From Dipetalonema caudispina (Eukaryota > Nematoda > Chromadorea > Rhabditida > Onchocercidae), in contig JABVXV010000001.1 in the NCBI GenBank assembly GCA_013365325.1, positions 434,001-498,000 of the forward strand: 64,000 nt of DNA. Reading direction: 5' to 3'. Positions 26,645-55,156 of this stretch are shown here, in pieces. Below the pieces are notes generated by a model that did no database searches, had not been told where the DNA came from, and worked only from the letters and a program-made list of their open reading frames with translations. Position 1 is the stretch's first letter, and each line of letters starts with the position of its first letter. The translations under genes and the position numbers were made by a program.

Positions 26645-29600
26645 CAAAATCGAACACTCACTATCAGGAAAAAGAAATATTTGTTAAAACAAATGGAAAT
26701 TCAACAAAAAAACGAATTGATATGTCGTGATGATCAGTTGAGATATCGATTCAATATATCCTTCATCATATGCCGCAGTTCTTCTGATTACAGCTATGAT
26801 AACTCAGTGTATCCATTATTGCTATGACACTAATAAATTGGAAAGATCCGACAGATGAATGATCATTTCAGATCGAACGAATAACCTTTGAAAACGATCA
26901 GTAGCGGAAATGAGAAATATACGATTGCTAATTTCTTGCTGAGAAATGTCGGATCCCTCAAAGTTAAACATAGACTCTGAACTCTCTTAAATTTAATGCT
27001 TCTAACTTGCAGTTTCCTCCTCCTACCAGTAAAGCAAATATTTCCTCATTCATTCAATTCCATTTTTCAACCAATGGCATATATCGAGAAAATTTTAGTG
27101 ACACTCCTTTTGTCAACGATGAATTACAACAGCATACTAACGTATCATGCCATCTACCCAATATAATAAATTAATCATTCAGAAAGTCGAAGTTCGAAAT
27201 CAAACGGTTCAAAAGGGTACATTAAACAGTCACTGGATTTGATGGGATTTCCTCAAGAAATGATACAGAATTCGTTTAGCTAGAAGTATTATTAAACGTC
27301 AAATGACTATTAATTAATTACGAGGCTATGTATTTTATACTAAGAAATTTATTTTATATCAGAAAACAAATTAAAGCTGTATTAACCTAAACGATCCTTA
27401 CACGCTTTATCAATCCAATTATTTCATACGACATTACAATATATGATGCTACATGAATGAACTGCAGTTACCTTTAAAAAGTAGCAGGAAAATGAAAAAG
27501 CAGACCGACAATGATTTTATACATGTTAGCGACAGACCTACACATACACATCGCACAAGTATAAATTATGAAAAAATGTCGAAACCACTCTCACCTTGAT
27601 CACAACATGATTTTTATACTCTGTTAAAAATCAATATACGCACTATGTTAATTATTACCAACTACAACAAAAAAAACTTTCAAAGTTTGAGAATCCGTGG
27701 TAGAATGACGTAGTTTAAAGCTTCATCTATCATTCTGTTATCCGCGTTTTATTTCCATACTCAAATACGAAATACTGAAGGTAATTATATTAATCGTTAA
27801 AGATAAAAAAGTAAGGAAGACATAACCATATCAAAATTCCTGAAATAGGAATATATAAAGCAGAAAATTTATGCATAACTTTAGACAATTCTATCTCTAA
27901 AACGTGTTATATATTTCTGATAAAGATCTGATAACTTCAAGAACTGGATACCATTAAATTATTGAAATCTCCCATCAATTATTAATGCTGAAGCACTGTG
28001 TATCATATTTGTTTGATTGTTACATTTCATTTATTCACCTTCAAAGTTTTTAATATAGAAAATCCCTAGAGTGGTCCAAAAAGCAGAAATTCTGATGTGT
28101 TTGGAATTCGAAATGGATGCTTTTCTGTGTGATAGAAGAATGTACCGTAATCAATTATACTTCCTTCAGCTAGCCCATTTTCATTTTTTAAATATCGACC
28201 AAAAGTACTTCATTTCATTCAATCATCCACAGCTATTATTGTTAATAGTAACAGTTGATAATTTACACTACTTAATCATCCATAGTTTTCTTAGTGTTTA
28301 TCGGTAAAGTACAAGTGATTACACGGCCAAATATCAAAACAACAGTTTAAAGATTAAATTACGGAATATAGCATAAAACTATTTTTGAAAGGGGAACTCA
28401 ATAAAATATCTAAAAAACTGTTAATCTTCGCTTTTCAAATAATCCTTGAAATTAGCTTTTAACAGAATTGAACGAAACGAACATATTCGCAAAATCGGTG
28501 ATATCAACCACAATCACCAGCACATACAATATGTACATTGATATCTGATAATCATATCTATGCATAACAATTTTTTAGATACTGTGCTCTTGCGAAACTT
28601 TCGCAATTTTCATTTGACAAAGGATCAGAAAGAGCATTAAAATTCCAAAAAGTTTTGTGGGGAGTCAGTGTAATCCAAAAAAATCGACGAGACCCTATTT
28701 ATGAAAGGTAGCTGGAGAATGTAACAAGTGAAATTCTCCACATTCATTGAATAAACCATTTATTCGCTTATCCAGTTTCGCGTATTTCATTGTTACATCA
28801 ATGCAACCATAAAGCGATTAATTTCGAAAATAGCAAACGTCACATGATGTGTAAATCTTGTCCAAGCTCCCTGCACGTTTGCAAAAACTACTACTACATA
28901 ACTCTGTTCACTTCTTTCACTTACAATCTTTCACGTTTCTGAGCATCTAAAAAAAGTTTACCTAATTTGACAATCCCAAACTTTAACAAGAAATCAAAAA
29001 ATAGGAAAAAAGTATATTTATATTACTAGTTTAACTATAACGGTGAACAAAAAATGTATGGCCCAAAATTCACATAAAAAGATTTTTTGTCGTAGGTTAC
29101 ATTAAACGTACAAAACATGAATGGGCAAACAAATATTCAGCGGAAATCAGTTTCAGAAAAAGGTTGAGAAGGGAAATTTGTTTTCCATCTCATTCACACC
29201 TATTGGTCCTGTCATGAATAATTAGCTACACTAAACAGAAAACTAAAAGCAAGTCTGAATGAATAAAAATATACCGACAGAACTGACTAACGTGCATCGC
29301 ACGAGTCAGCTAAAACTCCTCTCTATTCTGGTAATATTTTAATTAAGCTAATAAAGAAACAGTGTGAATTCTTAACCTTCTTCCTCAATCATAAATTTAC
29401 AGCAGCAAGAAAGCTCTAAAGTCATCTTGTTCGGTACTAACAGGTTTAATTCTTGTTCTATCTTTAAAAAAAAATTATGTTTTACAATCCGGAATAATGC
29501 GGTCTTCATCAAAGAGCTGAGTTATGCTTAACAACTACATGATTTTTTTAATAAAAAAGATACGAATCGAAAACTAAATATTCATAAAGATTGGAATGAC

Positions 29601-29835
29601 CGTAAATAGAAATAGGCGAAAAATTAAGTTAAAACTCAACTGAAAAGAATCTATAAATTTCTAGCAGTCGAAACATCCCAATTTCTTTTTAACCAAACAT
29701 TGTATATACAACAAAAAAATTTCAAAGATTTGTGAAAAGCCTTGAAGCAAACATAATTGAAAAGCAATGATCTAAAATAACTGATTCTGTACATACGCTT
29801 AACGCATGTCAAATCTGTCTGTTTCTCCGGAAACG
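26645..29835. other. Intergenic, transporter 5' side to VPS4 3' side
   Basis: About 3.2 kb, strongly AT-rich, with no recognised exon on either strand. It should include the transporter promoter and the VPS4 3' UTR. The ORF at 28071-28307 (+) has no family features. Confidence 0.5.
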
Positions 29836-37713
<7,878 letters not shown>

Positions 37714-37724
37714 TCTGGAAACAA
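37714..37724 (-). other. Candidate trans-splice acceptor at the VPS4 start
   Basis: On the minus strand, ttttgtttccag is followed by a single base and then ATGTCAGGT. An acceptor this close to a start codon with no upstream coding exon is typical of spliced-leader addition in nematodes. A 5'-UTR intron is the alternative. Confidence 0.5.
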
Positions 37725-40700
37725 AATAAATGACTCATACATCATGCCACATATATTTCATCAACACTACATCGCGAAGGAAAATGTGGAAAAATTCATG
37801 CGTGAAGTTAAAGGAAAAAAAAGAAAAATGGGCCCATAATCAAGCTTTTCATCGTGGTAAAATGGAAAGCAGAGCAGATGAAGCAACTGGACAATGTGAA
37901 GGATTTTTTCCTCTTGCTATGTTCCTGTAGAATCACAATTCCTAATCTTCAGAGTAATGTCTCAAATCTATTTTCGCAATAACTCATGGCAAAAAAATAT
38001 TGGAAGAATTCTCTGTTGTAACTCATTATTGAAATAAGTTATCACTTTCCACTTCAAAGATCCCAAAAAATAATTCCTTCAAGTTGTCTATATATAAATC
38101 CATGATGAATGAGCTAATCCCTAACCAGTACGCAGGAATTTTTCACACAAATAAAGATAAATTAAATTCAATCGGATGCCCCAAACATCATGTAGTTTTC
38201 TCTGTAAATAGAGGATGATAATCTTCATTATCATATATACGAAGAGAAAGAATTTAACAGTCTGTAAGTGACGTATCGTTGAGAGTACTACGAACTAGCT
38301 GAGAAGGCAGGCGATACTCGATCTCAAGCGTTATGTAACCGTAACCTTCTATTCTTTATTAAGTAATAGTCAGTTTATAATTCACTGCCTCTGAACATCG
38401 CCTTTTTCTTCATGATTGAAGCTCTCTTCAAATAATTTGAAGCCTAAAATGAATAGAAACGAAACTGGGAAGCCGAAAACGAAGAAATATGACAGCAACC
38501 CTCAAAACAGAGGTCATCAGTCTAGAGAGACGGGAAAAGTTTGATACAAACCGGGTCTAACTGGTTTCATTTGTATTATTATAACCGGGTCTAAATGAAA
38601 ATCGTTGTTCCCACTCATTGTTCATTTCAAGAATCCAATAAATTGGCATACAATATTCTGTGTGATCAGCTATGAAAGCTTCAATAATTTTGGATAATAG
38701 CATCAGAGGAGGGAAGAATACTATGTAAAAGATATGATGAGTAGAAATGAATAAAACAAGTTCTGGTTGACCATATACTGACACTTCATTTTTGTTAACA
38801 CTGACTCTTTCCCAAGATAATCAGTGAAAGAAAGGCTTTAGTATATGCTTCATTCTGTCATACACTTATTCCTTTATCCCATTTCATTTAGTTTTTGCTG
38901 TGATCAATAAATATCAAAAGACTGGTGTCAGACCAATTGTCACTCCTTTCAGGTCACTCGTTCCTTTACTTTTCTTAACCCTCTTAACTGCATTTCATCT
39001 TTTACTGCATCATACTTTATTACATGCAGTATTGCACCCTATAGCAGATGTACTGCATCCTTTGTCACAGTTACATTTTGAGCCATCTTCTCAAGCTATG
39101 TTTGATAAATGTCATTACACTTGTTGTGTACTTCTTTACTTACACTGAGACTATGTCATTCTGACCATTCGAGGAATCATCATCATATTCTTCTATCTCT
39201 CTCCGACCATAGTACTCTTCGTACTTCTTCCCATCGTCAGTAATCTGAATGACCTTCTGATGGCAGTTTGATACACTGCAAAATATACTGCAGAACAGAT
39301 TTGAAGGGATTTATTCTGCTTGCCCTTACCGCCTCTCTAAACATTAGAGTCTGAAGATTCCTGCTACTTGATTCCAAATCATATTTCCACGACCCGAGCA
39401 ATTTTGAATAGCGTTTCCGAGAAATCTACCCTTCGTTTAAACCAAGCGACTAATCACAGCACGTAATATCCCAAGATACATCAGAAATGAGCAAGACAAA
39501 AATCTTATTAGTATTTCAAAAGTACATTGCACGACGTGATTGCTTTTGATATTGTGTTGTGATAGCATGACGTATCATGTAATAGCAGTTTATGGAACCG
39601 ATATTTTAAAACAGAATTAACTGTCATCTATTTATCACAATCGGAAGTTTAAGAGAAGCAGCAAGTGAAAGAGATAGAAATGAACTGATTCGTTTCTTTT
39701 CCTTTTTTTTTTTTTTTTTCTATCAATAGTTTTAGGCTGTTTCAGGAATCTTACGGATATGTTGAGGGATGGTTGGAAGCGAATTCTTCCTTGAAAACAG
39801 ATGAAATCGAGATCGAAGAGTGTGATGAGTTAAGGGAATATATGATTTAACAGGGTAAGCAAGCCTAGTACATTTTACCTACTCCTTGATAGTCAATTGG
39901 GAGAGCACCAAATTAGCAAGTGTTTAAATTAGCGCCAGCGAGGGTTGGACTCTTATAGCAGTGTCCTGATCAGACCATCTGGCCTATATCGCGTCTCTGC
40001 TTAGCCAAGCTTGTCCCTCCTGGTATCTATCTATCAAAACACAGCGACTGCAACCATCATCAACGCCGGAGCTGCAACGTTGCGGTAGCCGGAACGCCAA
40101 AGCACCTTCAATATGTAAGAGGAGGAGGAGAGGAAACAAAAAATAGAAATAGTATTGAAAAGAAAATAAGGAACAGGAATGGAACATACTTTACTACTTC
40201 TGCAGACTGTAAAAGTAGGAGAACGCTTCCTGTCTAGCTTTGTTAAGTTTCTATTCTATCACCCTGCCACCTCTTCTCTCTCATTCTACTTGCTGACACT
40301 CTCCATGTATCTACTCACTTCTCAACACTCCTTCTCTGCCCTCTCTCTATTACCACCTGCGGCAGCTTGTTCTCTACTTGCCAGGATAGCAGCAACTGCT
40401 ATTACTACTGCTACTGCTATTGCTGCTATACTGCTGTTCCTGTAGACAGTACTGTGGGATATTTCCTCCTCCTCCTCCTCATCCTCCTCCACCTCCTTCT
40501 TCTCCTTCTCCTCTTCTTCCTCCTCCTCCTCCTCCTCCCTCTCCCCTTCCCCTTTACGTCTCCTCCGTTATTATCGCCATCTTTGTCCCTATCTTTGGTG
40601 TTGGCTTCAAACATTTTTTCAAATTCATTCCAGTTGCCAACAGGAAGGAATCTTTGCCCGGACTGAGAATCACTCAAAGGGAGATATTTGTAAATCCCTC

Positions 40701-40863
40701 CGTTCCTTTCCTTTCATACCTCACCTTGCGTATTATTACTATTCACCCTGCAGGAGTGATTGCTTCAAAGATCTTTGAAGGAGACGCCGCATCTACATCC
40801 TTGGCGATACTGTCGGGATTTGCGACATTGACGCGTCATTAAGGACGCAACGCGATGCGACTG
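37725..40863. other. Head-to-head intergenic region, VPS4 / G-alpha-s
   Basis: About 3.1 kb that should contain the promoters of both genes. The right third (39.9-40.86 kb) is richer in GC and includes a long pyrimidine-rich CTC/TCC tract. Open frames here (38900-39148, 40367-40842, 40426-40677) owe their length to base composition and repeats, and none has a recognisable domain. Confidence 0.5.
40463..40552. repeat. Pyrimidine-rich (TCC)n tract upstream of G-alpha-s
   Basis: About 90 bp of almost pure pyrimidine on the plus strand (TCC/TTC/CTC units), ending about 310 bp before the G-alpha-s start codon. The spurious arginine-rich minus-strand and proline-rich plus-strand ORFs come from this tract. 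Confidence 0.9.
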
Positions 40864-48681
<7,818 letters not shown>

Positions 48682-48831
48682 GATATTGATTGGTTTTCTC
48701 TTTCCTCTTCAATAAGCCTAGGCTAAGCGGGGCTGTTTTTTATTTATGATATTTATTTAGACTATTTGTGATGATTTTTTTAAAGTTTCTCATTCAGTCA
48801 CATACTGTTCCGAGTTTTCATGCGTAATCTG

Positions 48832-48834
<3 letters not shown>

Positions 48835-48862
<28 letters not shown>
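48835..48862. repeat. (TA)n microsatellite
   Basis: TA dinucleotide repeat of about 28 bp, roughly 155 bp after the G-alpha-s stop codon and probably inside its 3' UTR. Confidence 0.93.
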
Positions 48863-48865
<3 letters not shown>

Positions 48866-51793
48866 CACCTTTTTTGTGCGTATACTTAGTTCCAACCCTT
48901 TCCTGCAGTGATTACTTTTGATAGATTTGAAAAGCATTAAGTTATGGTCGATTGAACGGTGCTTAACGCGTTCCAAAGGTGATAACATCCCCGATGCAGG
49001 TAAGGGTATACCATAAAATTGATTGAATGCTTGTATTATTAAGATGTATACGGTAGAGCGTAGATCCGGTGACTCCGACTTCTTGTCAACTTTTTTTTTG
49101 CTTGAAGAGTCATTACTTGTTGCTGCTTTGTATTTCTACTACTAGTGATAAGTTCGAGTTTATGATTTTGTTTCGATTGGATCTTTTATTTTGTGATGCG
49201 AAGCCTCGCACTGCCTTTGGCGTTTTTTACGGGAAAACTTCGATATATATTGCAGTTGAACTGTGCTGTCGTGATCATTATCATCGTGGAAACGTTAACT
49301 TATATATTACTTCACTATGGGAAATATTAGTAGTGATATTTTTGTCCTAAGTCTTCAGGTCTTGTTCACTTTTTTATCCGATTCTCGTAATTAGGCGCAC
49401 AACTTTTGCTTGTACACAGTTTGCTTCTGAGAAGCATGGCAGATTTTTTTTAGAAAGTTTGTAAGGTTTGAATTGCTTATCAGTTTGCAGTAATTTTTGT
49501 AGAGAAGATTTCCGACCTTTGAATTTTCCTTTTTGCACCAGGTCTAGAACAGAGTTATGTAGAGTAATGTAAAGTACAGTTCAAAGTCACTGTGATATCT
49601 GGCGTTGATATTTTTGTCTTCCGACTATTTCGATAATACGGCTGGTGCTATACTTATGGCTAAAAAATGAATACATTATTAAAGTACTACTTTGTTTCAT
49701 GAAATTTCCTTTCTGAAAAAGGAGTGTAATGTCCAATGAAATTTTCTCGAATTCGGATTTTAACCCTTGGGCAGACCTCACCAGCTATTTTATATTATCG
49801 CTCAACGTATTCATTTATAATTTGGGTTAGAAATAACTCTTTTACTTGGTTTACAATTCGTATATTATTTATATCTTCCTTGTTGTTATTATTAACGTAT
49901 TTCCTATCCATTTTTCTCCCGGAACAGAAAGTTATTGCAATAGCTTCTTTTAAAAAATTTGTCTGCTTTTTACGCGGTCTCGTTATATCGTGCGTGCTCA
50001 CATCTTAAGCGAATGCTTTAAAACTTTTTTATTTGAAGGGAATGACGGCTCAAAATAACATTCATTTAGTTAACCAAGATAAAGAAAATGTGGGATGTTT
50101 GTTGAAGGTGTTTTCTGACTGGGTTGGGAATTTGTGTTTTGAGCTCGTTTTCATGCAAGCTTCTTTGATAAAGCTGTTATCTGCTCCATTTCCTTTACGT
50201 ATTCTCTCGTTTATCTACCATTTCCTCCCCTTCTCTATGTGCTTTCTTTATCCAGTAAAAATTTACGATTTTTAAAATGGAACAATAGTCGAAAAAGGAA
50301 CTTTGAGCAAATTTTTTAAATATATTAGGTCTGCCTTCCACTATCGACTTGCTTATAACATTCTTGTAATGCTTCATTCGAATCAAAAAATTTTTAGTTC
50401 TTCGAATGTCTACTCAAGATGTTACAAGGTGTCCTATGAGTGGCACTCTTTCCTTGAACACTTTGTTCTTGAGTAAATTATTGATTAACTTTCAATTTTA
50501 ATTTACATCCCTCGGAATGTGAGTATTCGGAAAAGCTATTATAGCGCAAATGAAATGGTTGTTGGTATGCATTGATGATATTTTTCCGTAGTGTGTTATT
50601 ACGTATATTACTGTATTTGCTTGGGATGGTCATATACGACATTTGCGCTTCCTTTTTTTTTCTCCGGTGTATTATTATTAATAGTATGGTTTATAAATGT
50701 TCATGTGACTTCATTTCAAAAATGTTTCCTTCGTTGTTCGCATTTGTCGTACGTGACGATGTTTTCATGTTTCCTGTAATTTTTTTAATATTACTGCTTT
50801 CTTAGCAATTCGGGTAGTTGTTGTTATAGAGTTATAAGTTTAATGGAAGGATTTCGTGTTTCAACTGTCATTTTTGTATACCTGAACCATAGGTCTATTT
50901 TGATTGGACGATGTGGGATTTGGAACATAAGGATTCCAGTTTCCAATACTTCTTTAATTTATTAAAATTGCACAAAAAACTTGCCCAAGCTCAATTTTTA
51001 ATCAGCCAAATTACCTTCCATGTTGGAGGTTGAGTGGGATTGAGAAGAAAAGTGGATTTTTAGAAGTTGTCGTTGCTTTTCTTCTTGTTTCGTATTTTTC
51101 ATCATTGTGTGTTAAACTTCATATTTTTATCAATTATTCTTATCATTATTGTTTTGCTCTGTTCATATGAAAGAAAGTGATGTTTTTTAAAAGGGAAAAT
51201 CATTATCATGATTTTATATTTGGATAAAACTGCTTTACCGTATTTCACCCATCTCACATTTGAATAAAATCGGTAGTATCCTGGTAAAAGTCCCAATAAT
51301 ATAAGTGCTCTCTGTATATTAGCTCTCATTCAGATACAGATCAGCAAAAGTTCGGTAATTTCGAGACTTCCATAGTAAGCAAAAACTTGCAGTGTTCTCT
51401 AGTAGTTGGATTAATGGATTAGTAGGAGGCGTGAACTTAGACTTTTCGTTTTTATATTTAATCTTTAAATTTTCTAATACAGTCAAGCTTTGTTGAACAG
51501 TGAGACTGAATCTAATGGAATTTGATGAAAAAAGCGGAGAGGGATGTTTGAAGTTGTTAGCTTCATTTGTTTGCGTGGCTAAACAATACTGCAGCAGTGG
51601 CAACGAAATCAAAGTGATTCGACTGTCAAAACCTCGAGGATTAGAATTTGTGATGTAACTATCATGAAGTGGGAGAAGTTGTTGGTCATTCTTAGTATTT
51701 GCCACTTCTCTCAACAATGAAAGATAGAGTGTTTGAATAAAGACTGTTCTAAAAATCGTTTTAAAATTTATTTTGTTCATTCTTTATTCCTTG

Positions 51794-51811
51794 AGTGTGT
51801 GTGTGTGTGTA

Positions 51812-51843
<32 letters not shown>

Positions 51844-51846
51844 TGC
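51794..51846. repeat. (GT)n microsatellite with ATGT interruptions
   Basis: About 53 bp of GT repeat interrupted twice by AT. It creates a spurious HTHTHT stretch in a minus-strand ORF. Confidence 0.95.
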
Positions 51847-54800
51847 GGGTAAGTAAAGGAATTTGATATCGTCGGCAAGGGGATGTTTGTGCTTGAATAG
51901 ATGAGGTATTATAGAAGGGTGTATTAAATGCACTATTTGTAAGTAAAATTTAATTAGATCGATTGTCTCCTTGGTAACGCTCAACTGTTGCAGTATATGA
52001 TGATTAACGAAGCGAGGCACTGTTTTCTAACTGCAAATGTCTGAATTATCCATCTTTCCATTTCCGTCATTCCAATCCTATAGCATTTCTTCATCAACTA
52101 CGCTGTTCATTATCCATGTTACCTCATTCCTACACCCATTCCCATTCATCTTTCCACGTCTGATCTTATGTGTATTTTTTGGATGATAAGAAATTGAGAT
52201 ATTCCGTACTATAGGTATCTTCACCAAAATCTAAATGGATCATCCTGTGAATCTCACCCGAAAATATAAAGCAATATTATTGCTCATCTGTATTATGCGA
52301 ATGTTATGAAATATCTTCCATTTGAATGAATGCTGCATTGAATGTAATATGATGGTGACATAAGAAGTGGAATGAATTCTTTTTCTTTGTCGTTGGTTTC
52401 CAAATTTTTCATAATGTTTGAAGAGTTTTTTGAAAAACAAAAAATAAATAAAGGAGCAAATGCAGAGAGGATGATGTTCTGCAAGCACATATCATCAGTA
52501 GATCACTTTGATAGCGAGAAAAACTAGCTGACAAAAATAATTGGATGAATGTGAATTGACGATCAACCATCGACTTTAGTTGGCAGTGGATTTAAGAAGA
52601 ATGGTTAAAAATTGATATCACCATTAAAAGTAAGAATGAATTTTCCAAATACTTTAGATATTCACTGACACTTGATTATTTTTTCTCCACAGATCAATTC
52701 CATGATTCAAGAAATAACATATTTAACTTTTTTAAATTTCACTGTTCCATTTATTGTTCGTGAGATTAACCTATAAGCTCATTCACATCACAATATCCAA
52801 AGTTCTTGGATTTTTTATTGATTATTTTTGTTAATTTGATGTGTTAATAATTAAATATTTTTACAAAGAAGATAAGTTCAAAAGATAATGACGAAAGTTT
52901 AATAAAATTTCAAGAATTATCCTTCACAAACATGGATGTTCATTGCATTAGCTCATCTATCAAAAATATTTTCGGAATATGGTAGACAGATGCTTTGGTC
53001 GTTGGCATTATGGATTCATTCCGGAAAACTGATGTGCAATTATTCTCACATTGCAAATATCAAAAAAAAGCTGCAATAAAATTTCAGATAGTTTTTTTTG
53101 TGCTACATGAGATTAAAAAAATTTTTAAAACTCGAAATAATTAATAATTAACAACTGTACACCACTAATGCTTTTTATATACAAATGTTTCGATATTAAT
53201 AGGTGGTTCAGTTGGTGACAACAGATCAATCGCAGCTTAAGTAGTCGGACCTTTAAATAACTATAATTCGGCTAATTAAACTAATTAATTGAAGTGAATG
53301 GACAGTGTTTTGCCCAAATCTGATCCAATGTGATTTTACCACCAACATCGATGTGTAAAGTGAAATCATTTTAGTTTTCAACGCTATAATAAATCTTACA
53401 AAACTAATTCAATACTACAACAAATTGTCAAATTTTTTCGCAGAAATTTCGCATGATATATTTCCATAATTAAATCTAACTTCATAAATTAGTTTTAGAA
53501 AAGTTTTAGCATCCTCAGTAAAAATGAAAAAAGGTACTAGGCGCAGTTGTCATGAAATAACATTGCCAATTGTAGACTCAAACATTCAACCTTTCACGCT
53601 AACTTTACAACTCAATCAACAATTCAAAACCCTTTCAACAAAGAATGAGAGAAAAGAGGAATTTTCCCTTTTTATGTAGAAATCATATAAAAATAAAAAT
53701 TCCCTATCTTGAGAGTTGCATAAATTTTGTTGTTTACCGAATGATTATCATTCTGAATATTTGTTGCAGGAAGAATAAGATTTGGTTTGTCGATCGAAAT
53801 AGGCGAGGAGAAGGGAAGGTTAACGCTACGATATATTCTTGGTCTTTTCAATTCCGCCGTTTCGTTCGGCTCTCTTTCCCTCCTGTGAAACGCAAACCGG
53901 ATCAGCATCCTAACGGAAAGTCAAAGCTGACCAGGTGGAAGACTTGTGATTTTGTTGTTTATACGTTTTCAACAACAGCAAATCCGAGCTCTCCACCCGG
54001 AGGCATTCCGGTAAACCTTACAAGTTGTTAGAATCTTACTTTATCTACTTAAGTTACTTAATCGTCAACTTATTTCATTTTTGTGATCCACAGTGAATGA
54101 CAAAAGATGAAAAGTCAACTTGAAAAATGAATTCTAAGATTATATGATGCTTCCTTTCCTTACTCCCTCCGTCAAATTGCATAGGTGATCAATGAAACTT
54201 CACAAATTGCTTGAACTATCACCTTCCCCACGTCTCTCACATATACCGTATGTAAAGATTGGTCCACTAATATCATTACTTTGCTTATTAACTGACCCTC
54301 TCTGTCTTTGCAATCGCTAAAAATCATTGATGGTTTGGAAAGTTTATTAAAACTATACAACTGGTGAATAATGAAAATTAGAATTTAACCATCATGTATG
54401 GAAGTGAAAGCATTTTACAATTTTCAGTATTCAATACAGCAAACACATTTCTATAATTAATCCTACCAGGTTTTAAATTTAAGTCAAATGAAGTAACTTT
54501 ATTAAACGCATATTTTGCATAAACTTAGAATCTCCATGACACTCCATACAATTCCGTTCCTGAACAAAATTTTTGACAAGATTTTGAAATGCATATGATC
54601 TTTGACTTTTCTTAGTAGCATATGATAGCGTTAACATGCATGATTGCACCGTTAAATTGTTCCTTCGAAATTCTAAATTTTTGGACAAAGCTTTGAAAAT
54701 CTGATAACAATTTTAGATGAAAATGGAAGCAGAAATTGGATGACATAATCCACAAATGTAAGAGTAAAACAATCAATGTTACCTACTAATGGCAATCATT

Positions 54801-55156
54801 AGAAATTAATTAATTTATATTTTATGGGAAAACCATACATTGAACTGAAATATACAGAATCGTATAACATTCACTATAAAGAAAACAAGATATTTCAGGC
54901 ATGATTTGTCGTAATGACAGACTAGTCATGATTACAGAACTCCGTCACCGATAACTTCCTAATTTGTGTGTCGTTATTCCTGATAGCAACTTTCTTCCTC
55001 CCTCTTTGCCTCGTTTACCTTTCTAGCACTATACCCTAGACTCATTCATTCTTGATTCTAATCTTTAACACTGAAAAATTTGTGATGAAGAACAGAGATT
55101 TATTCATCTAAGTTACCTCAATGTAAGATAAATTACAAGTAAATAAAAAATTATTA

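Larger units (their letters stand above)
48682..55156. other. Tail-to-tail intergenic region, G-alpha-s / R7BP-like gene
   Basis: About 6.5 kb with the G-alpha-s 3' UTR at its left end. It holds a TA repeat (48835-48862), a GT repeat (51794-51846) and several open frames with no recognised family (51319-51780 minus, 53645-54031 plus). No gene model with consistent splice phases could be built. Confidence 0.5.

Noticed and set aside
39889..39960. tRNA-like sequence (tagtcaattgggagagca followed later by agggttggactc)
   Set aside because: The first part resembles a tRNA A box, but no GGTTCRANNCC B box, acceptor stem or anticodon arm could be formed.
40426..40677. Minus-strand ORF with a long arginine run
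   Set aside because: It is a translation of the (TCC)n repeat, with no support outside it.
51784..52020. Minus-strand ORF ending in repeated HT residues
   Set aside because: The tail is a translated GT microsatellite, and the rest has no splice or domain support.
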